DNA from: an uncultured Eubacteriales bacterium
Lineage (GTDB): Bacteria; Bacillota; Clostridia; TANB77; CAG-508
DNA: 64,000 nt
Assembly: GCA_949289635.1 (NCBI GenBank)
Contig: CASEOS010000011.1
Location: 36,664-100,663 of the forward strand
Direction: 5' to 3'
Positions 63,538 to 64,000 of this stretch are shown piece by piece; position 1 is the first letter of the stretch; each line of letters begins with the position of its first letter. The notes below the pieces were generated by a model that did no database searches, was not told where the DNA came from, and worked only from the letters and a program-made list of their open reading frames with translations. A program made the position numbers and the translations under genes.

Positions 63538-64000
63538 TTAATTATCTTTCAACTTTTCTATTTCTTCTTCTTTTAATCCTGTTATTTCTGCTATTTCTTT
63601 AGTTGACATCTTTCTTTCTAATAATTTCTTGGCAATTTTTAATTTGCTTTCTTTTTCTCCTTTTTCGATTCCTTCTTTTATTCCTTCTTTTATTCCTTCT
63701 TCTTTTCCCTTAGCTTCACCTTGTCTTCTTGCTTCGTACATTTCTGTATTATAAGTTAATCGACTTCTTTCCCTTATCTCGTATAACTCTCTTTCATATT
63801 CATCTGCACTCATTTGTGTTAATTGTTCTACTGCTTCTTTTATTTCTTCATTTTCTTTTTTGCATTCTTCCATCATTTTTCTATCTCCCCCAATCACATA
63901 TAACCATTTTTCTAATAAATCTGCTACTTTTGGCTTTTTCTTCTTAAACTTTGGTAATTCTATGATATAGTATTTTACCATGTCTGTTAAATATTCTTCT
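63538..64000 (-). CDS. Rpn/PD-(D/E)XK transposase-type nuclease, C-terminal part (runs off the right edge)
   Basis: The frame is open to the window edge (EEYLTDMVKYY...), so the start and the nuclease core are outside. The visible part has the ELPKFKKKK and LLEKWLYVIGG segment that follows the catalytic domain in Rpn-family recombination-promoting nucleases. Then come a helical region, a repeat-rich KEEGIKEGIKEGIEKG stretch from a 12-bp tandem repeat (about 63656-63710), and a final HTH-like helix pair (MSTKEIAEITGLKEEEI). Family members act as mobile, RecA-independent recombination nucleases. It separates pgk from any upstream gapA. Confidence 0.7.
   Translation of the reverse strand, partial: EEYLTDMVKYYIIELPKFKKKKPKVADLLEKWLYVIGGDRKMMEECKKENEEIKEAVEQLTQMSADEYERELYEIRERSRLTYNTEMYEARRQGEAKGKEEGIKEGIKEGIEKGEKESKLKIAKKLLERKMSTKEIAEITGLKEEEIEKLKDN

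Noticed and set aside
63656..63710. Short tandem repeat that could suggest a CRISPR or minisatellite
   Set aside because: It is an in-frame 12-bp repeat encoding (K/I)EGIKEG in a helical region of the nuclease-type gene; no spacers. No CRISPR array is visible anywhere in the window.

Overview
The window is about 64 kb of very AT-rich DNA (roughly 30% G+C by eye), gene-dense, with strong Shine-Dalgarno sequences and most genes on the minus strand. Gene content and order are those of an anaerobic low-GC Firmicute of class Clostridia: fhs, xseA/xseB/nusB/DUF2273/amaP/asp23, priA/def/fmt, tig/clpP/clpX, prpC/pknB/rsgA/rpe, spoVM/rpmB, gatCAB, a GGGtGRT protein gene with its Fe-S scaffold partner, and pgk/tpiA/gpmI. 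A predicted SpoVM peptide points to an endospore-forming lineage. I infer an uncultured gut-type clostridium but cannot name a species.

Layout: 0-6 kb holds a partial comF, a frameshifted recD2, an unpaired transketolase N-half flanked by two large palindromes, and pepV. 6-15.6 kb holds ftsH, a DUF1189-type membrane protein, alr and a FemAB gene; then tmRNA, a decayed toxin-antitoxin remnant beside it, and an HTH/GNAT/cupin operon with a two-dyad operator. 15.6-26 kb is housekeeping (fhs, xseAB, nusB, the Asp23/AmaP envelope module, fmt, def, priA). 26-31.3 kb is the main accessory region: two paralogous pilin-leader proteins with SUMF1/C-type-lectin-like domains, one carrying what looks like a diversity-generating-retroelement variable region, plus an RHH regulator and a GT2/membrane protein pair. 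31.4-43.4 kb holds clpX, clpP, tig, rpmB, spoVM and nth, a few orphans, and the rpe/rsgA/pknB/prpC signalling block. 43.5-49.8 kb holds gatCAB interleaved with a GH3 enzyme and a HAD nucleotidase, a sortase and tRNA-Gly. 49.9-56.5 kb holds a methyltransferase, a THF-riboswitch-controlled folate ECF transporter, pnuC, an RNA pseudouridine synthase, a YgjP-like metalloprotein and a GGDEF/EAL protein. 56.7-64 kb holds the GGGtGRT pair, a DUF600 protein, glycolytic genes and the end of an Rpn-type nuclease gene.

Several threads connect these. Cell-envelope and phosphosignalling genes are common (alr, FemAB, M14 peptidase, GH3, sortase, PASTA kinase). A dispersed palindromic repeat with a GGGGACG core occurs six times, almost always touching a stop codon. 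At least two genes are broken by one-base shifts, and a third is 5'-truncated or shifted. The most unusual item is the orphan DGR-like variable region at about 27482-27622: no reverse transcriptase or template repeat is visible in the window, so the gene would be diversified in trans if the system is active.
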